Shown in pieces: positions 12,201 through 13,731 of a DNA stretch of 13,731 nucleotides. Under the pieces are notes generated by a model that was not told the DNA's origin, searched no databases, and saw nothing but the letters and a program-made list of their open reading frames with translations. The translations under genes were made by a program, and so were the position numbers. Source of the stretch: Candidatus Woesearchaeota archaeon (lineage in GTDB: Archaea; Nanobdellota; Nanobdellia; Woesearchaeales; JAHWIC01); assembly GCA_019322805.1 (NCBI GenBank), contig JAHWIC010000032.1, positions 1 to 13,731 of the forward strand, in the 5' to 3' direction. How positions within the stretch are numbered: the stretch's first letter is position 1; every line of letters starts with the position of its first letter.

Positions 12201-13731
12201 ATCAGATTATATCAGGACGATGATTTAATTGACAGCGGGCAATCACCATTAACAACTAATATAACTTATAATGGTGTAGGCACATTCAGTATTGAGGCTG
12301 TTTATCCAGAAACTGGGAATTACAGCTCAAGCTCTGAAAGCCGCTCAATAACTGTTAGAAATACCCTGCCTCCACCTACTGTAACAGGGCTTGATGAAGA
12401 TGAAGAGGGTTATACCTGGGTATATTGGAGCTGGACTAATCCGGATGATGCCAGCTTTGATTATGTAGAAGTATACCTTGACGGAATGTTTAAGGAAAAT
12501 ACATCAAATGATTATTACAATGCAACCGGGTTATCACAAGGAGCAAATTACACATTATCAACAAGAACAGTTAGTATAGCAGGAAAGATAAATACTTCCT
12601 GGGTTAATGATACAGCATCAACAACTGCTGACACAACACCGCCAGAGATAATAAGCCGTACAGTAAGGCCAAGAGAAGCTGTAGTTGGCGAAAGTGTCTT
12701 TATAACAGCCAATGCCACTGATAACATTAATGTTTCTTCAATGTCTGTGAATATAACCCTGCCGGACAACAGCACAGTTATTTATGAGCTGCCAATAGAT
12801 TATACAACTAGTGCTGCAGGATGGCATAATCTTAAGATCATAGTAAGTGATAGCTCTGGAAACACTGCAACTGAAAGAGATTGGCTGAATATTGCAGAGC
12901 CGGAAACACCAGAATCATCTGAAGAGGACTTAGAAACAACAGAAACCGGCTCTGAAGAATGCACACCAGACTGGGATTGTGGAAATTGGAGCGAGTGTTC
13001 TGAAGGCATGCAAACAAGGACTTGCAGAAACACAGGAGCATGCTCAGATGAGCATGATGCGCCAGCAACAGAGCAAGAGTGTGCTGTTGGAACATGCGAT
13101 GATGGAATCCAGAACCAGGATGAGCTTGGAATAGATTGCGGCGGGCCTTGTTCTGCCTGTACTGAATGCTCTAGTGATGAGAATTGTGATGATGGCCATG
13201 CATGTATGGAAAATGAATGTGTAGAAAGCTCTGCAACAGCGCCACTACCTCCCAGGCTTGGAATCCCCCTTACTGGAATGTTTTTAGGAGTGCCAACCAG
13301 CCCTGTTGAAGTAAGCAAAGCGTATTGTGCTGGATTGATTTTTGCAGCAATTATCTTATTATATCTTTATCATCGGGTGTACGAATCTAGGGAAGATGAT
13401 ATCAAGTTTAATTATAGGGTAGCTATCGCATCAACTATCCTATTATTACCAATAATAACAATACTGCTTGGAGGTTATATGCTTTCCTTAATTGTATTGA
13501 TCCTGGAGTTCATTGGTTTGATTGTTTACTACTTTAAACCTATTGAGCCATCTAAGATTAAGCATCCTGATATCCATGCGCTTAGAAAGCATGGATTTGC
13601 TGTGAAAACAAGGCTAAAGGAAAAAGAAGCAAAGGAACAGCTCGAGAAGCCTGCAGAAAAGCCAAAACGCAGATACCAGGTTATATTAGAGAGCATAAAG
13701 GCATTCATAAACAGGGCAGGAAAAGCAGAAA
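9267..13731 (+). CDS. Giant membrane-anchored surface protein with Ig-like, Fn3-like and TSP1-like domains (3' truncated)
   Basis: One frame stays open for 1488 codons to the window end. Residues about 9-31 form a hydrophobic N-terminal segment (signal anchor or signal peptide). An acidic region follows, including SDDDDVDD near 153-160. Beta-sandwich modules of Ig-like type run from about 563 to 1033, an Fn3-like module is at about 1035-1121 and another Ig-like one at about 1122-1212. Many N-x-S/T sites in these modules suggest N-glycosylation outside the cell. A TSP1-like Cys unit (C1232...WSEC...TRTC) and a 'DDGIQNQDELGIDCGGPCSAC' unit (from C1277), both Cys-rich, come before three membrane helices (about 1352-1370, 1385-1402, 1403-1425) and a Lys-rich, likely cytoplasmic tail. 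A role in the cell envelope or adhesion is likely; the ligand is unknown. Start ATG 9267 overlaps the HTH gene stop. Confidence 0.85.
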   Translation, partial: MTKTNWVKRTVFVLVALAVFACLVKLGLSTIVRFSKPEQDLNLIFDEDSSLMLKFERDINLKGLRASGSFAGDGAARIYIENDGKKYLVFDSNELKDGAEESEADEVEFITQENLVGFATNELADEQSDDENNTEQGIDFSIDYSINKVAPSDDDDVDDFYPGYDIGYITDDAVCEAKGFAESIDVDDEEVSLDQNIIKSLLKKTFPESGTIIDFEDICIETCSIQGFDKHSYKLIFEVEDAVIKVDSIEYSFRRVWEKEEVKPELDVRDSKGKTVDASVIIKDKEGEVIEEEALEKGLYDVEVELEQGPVISIEIKGADLDNDISEFVKVDDVPEEMVRDREFVEVYAIDPTQVDFTEATVTAVAKGRGLYKCKDWNFSEQSCHGEWAKIKDLAPGEEYTFTLTPDDPGYGESALVYACYKNGVSISCSVTDEHINVSDDERGYMKVGDNDFSYVEFRFGSLGIDELKEITSGELTVEYYNSKAAFTNQKIKCYDGSDWIEFADAPVDETEQVKVFNLAEDCYKPASRANDIRVRFGYWPYSNTKGRTYFDFVRVDVESMDVVPPTINDVNIIPSAIDQGQAADITANITDDTIVTEALARIEIPNGDIVESLMAEEEGIWHCTFTTAASSPGGTYDVILRAKDANDNWNEDASTSFIVNDVLNPIIENAFTAGIYDIGSIVGITVNTTDETGIGSVIADITLNSSNEIVELVLQEDNVTYAGYFDSTSELGIYETEVIVKDTSSNENSSIIYFEIMDLSAPEYSTIVTLPSSNVTYAPDRSYHFNVRWEDMYAVDTVLIEHDFTGSLQNYSTNISESVYYYEYVGLGAGSYLWRMYANDSFGNRNEMEFQSFFVRKAAPTCGLSFTAIPPQTYGTAINVSCSCTNPEASAVLYRDEADVTSENDQAVSLGAGNHSYNCVVDGTQNYLSADNSFVYTINKAGSEAAILLNGQDDDITINQTESVIINAGLVEPSAGIIRLYQDDDLIDSGQSPLTTNITYNGVGTFSIEAVYPETGNYSSSSESRSITVRNTLPPPTVTGLDEDEEGYTWVYWSWTNPDDASFDYVEVYLDGMFKENTSNDYYNATGLSQGANYTLSTRTVSIAGKINTSWVNDTASTTADTTPPEIISRTVRPREAVVGESVFITANATDNINVSSMSVNITLPDNSTVIYELPIDYTTSAAGWHNLKIIVSDSSGNTATERDWLNIAEPETPESSEEDLETTETGSEECTPDWDCGNWSECSEGMQTRTCRNTGACSDEHDAPATEQECAVGTCDDGIQNQDELGIDCGGPCSACTECSSDENCDDGHACMENECVESSATAPLPPRLGIPLTGMFLGVPTSPVEVSKAYCAGLIFAAIILLYLYHRVYESREDDIKFNYRVAIASTILLLPIITILLGGYMLSLIVLILEFIGLIVYYFKPIEPSKIKHPDIHALRKHGFAVKTRLKEKEAKEQLEKPAEKPKRRYQVILESIKAFINRAGKAE

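Noticed and set aside
12800..13318. 172-residue minus-strand open frame inside the surface-protein gene
   Set aside because: It is the antisense of a Cys- and Glu-rich coding region and is Ser/Pro-rich as expected for such a shadow. No promoter or known motif. The other minus-strand frames at 9962-10314, 10889-11135 and 12548-12775 are the same case.

Overview
The window looks like a piece of a low-GC archaeal genome, most probably a small-genome DPANN lineage of the Woesearchaeota/Pacearchaeota kind. The evidence is an archaeal RNase P protein (Rnp4), a KaiC-like single-domain ATPase, archaeal winged-helix regulators, TATA boxes about 26 nt upstream of several start codons (leaderless-type transcripts), a compact gene layout with 4-nt ATGA overlaps, and a giant Ig-like-domain surface protein. 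The lineage is inferred; no rRNA or other decisive marker is present.

Layout. 1-148 is the tail of a winged-helix regulator. 166-1182 (minus) holds a small unknown beta-rich protein followed by a KaiC-like ATPase. It diverges from 1398-1691 (plus), a paralogue of the same small protein, which is followed by a stand-alone response-regulator receiver (1791-2150). The divergent region has a perfect palindrome and a three-unit 11-nt direct repeat. 2145-3220 (minus) is a two-gene phospholipid head-group operon (serine decarboxylase, then serine transferase). 3262-3678 (minus) is another winged-helix protein. 3679-4200 is an AT-rich gap with palindromes, strong hairpins and an ATTGAT-rich tract. 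4201-5334 is a DUF362/2x[4Fe-4S] protein and 5381-6577 is phosphoglycerate kinase (bacterial-looking). 6564-7829 (minus) is a long coiled-coil protein of unknown function. 7887-8044 is a GC-rich element bounded by inverted repeats, in the 5' region of rnp4 (8057-8386).

The most striking part is 8391-9270 and onward. Eleven degenerate copies of a 15-bp motif (consensus CTTANATANTRTGTA), mostly 20-22 bp apart, lead into a gene for a regulator built from tandem sigma-region-4-like HTH units. The last copy lies between that gene's TATA box and its expected transcription start. The regulator overlaps by 4 nt the start of a giant membrane-anchored, multi-Ig-domain surface protein (9267 to beyond the window end, at least 1488 codons). 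The simplest reading is an autoregulated switch in which a multi-HTH protein binds its own operator array and sets the level of a major surface protein.

The first 2.2 kb may be a second signalling unit (KaiC-like ATPase, two paralogous small proteins, a receiver domain). The lipid operon, DUF362 protein and pgk are housekeeping or metabolic.
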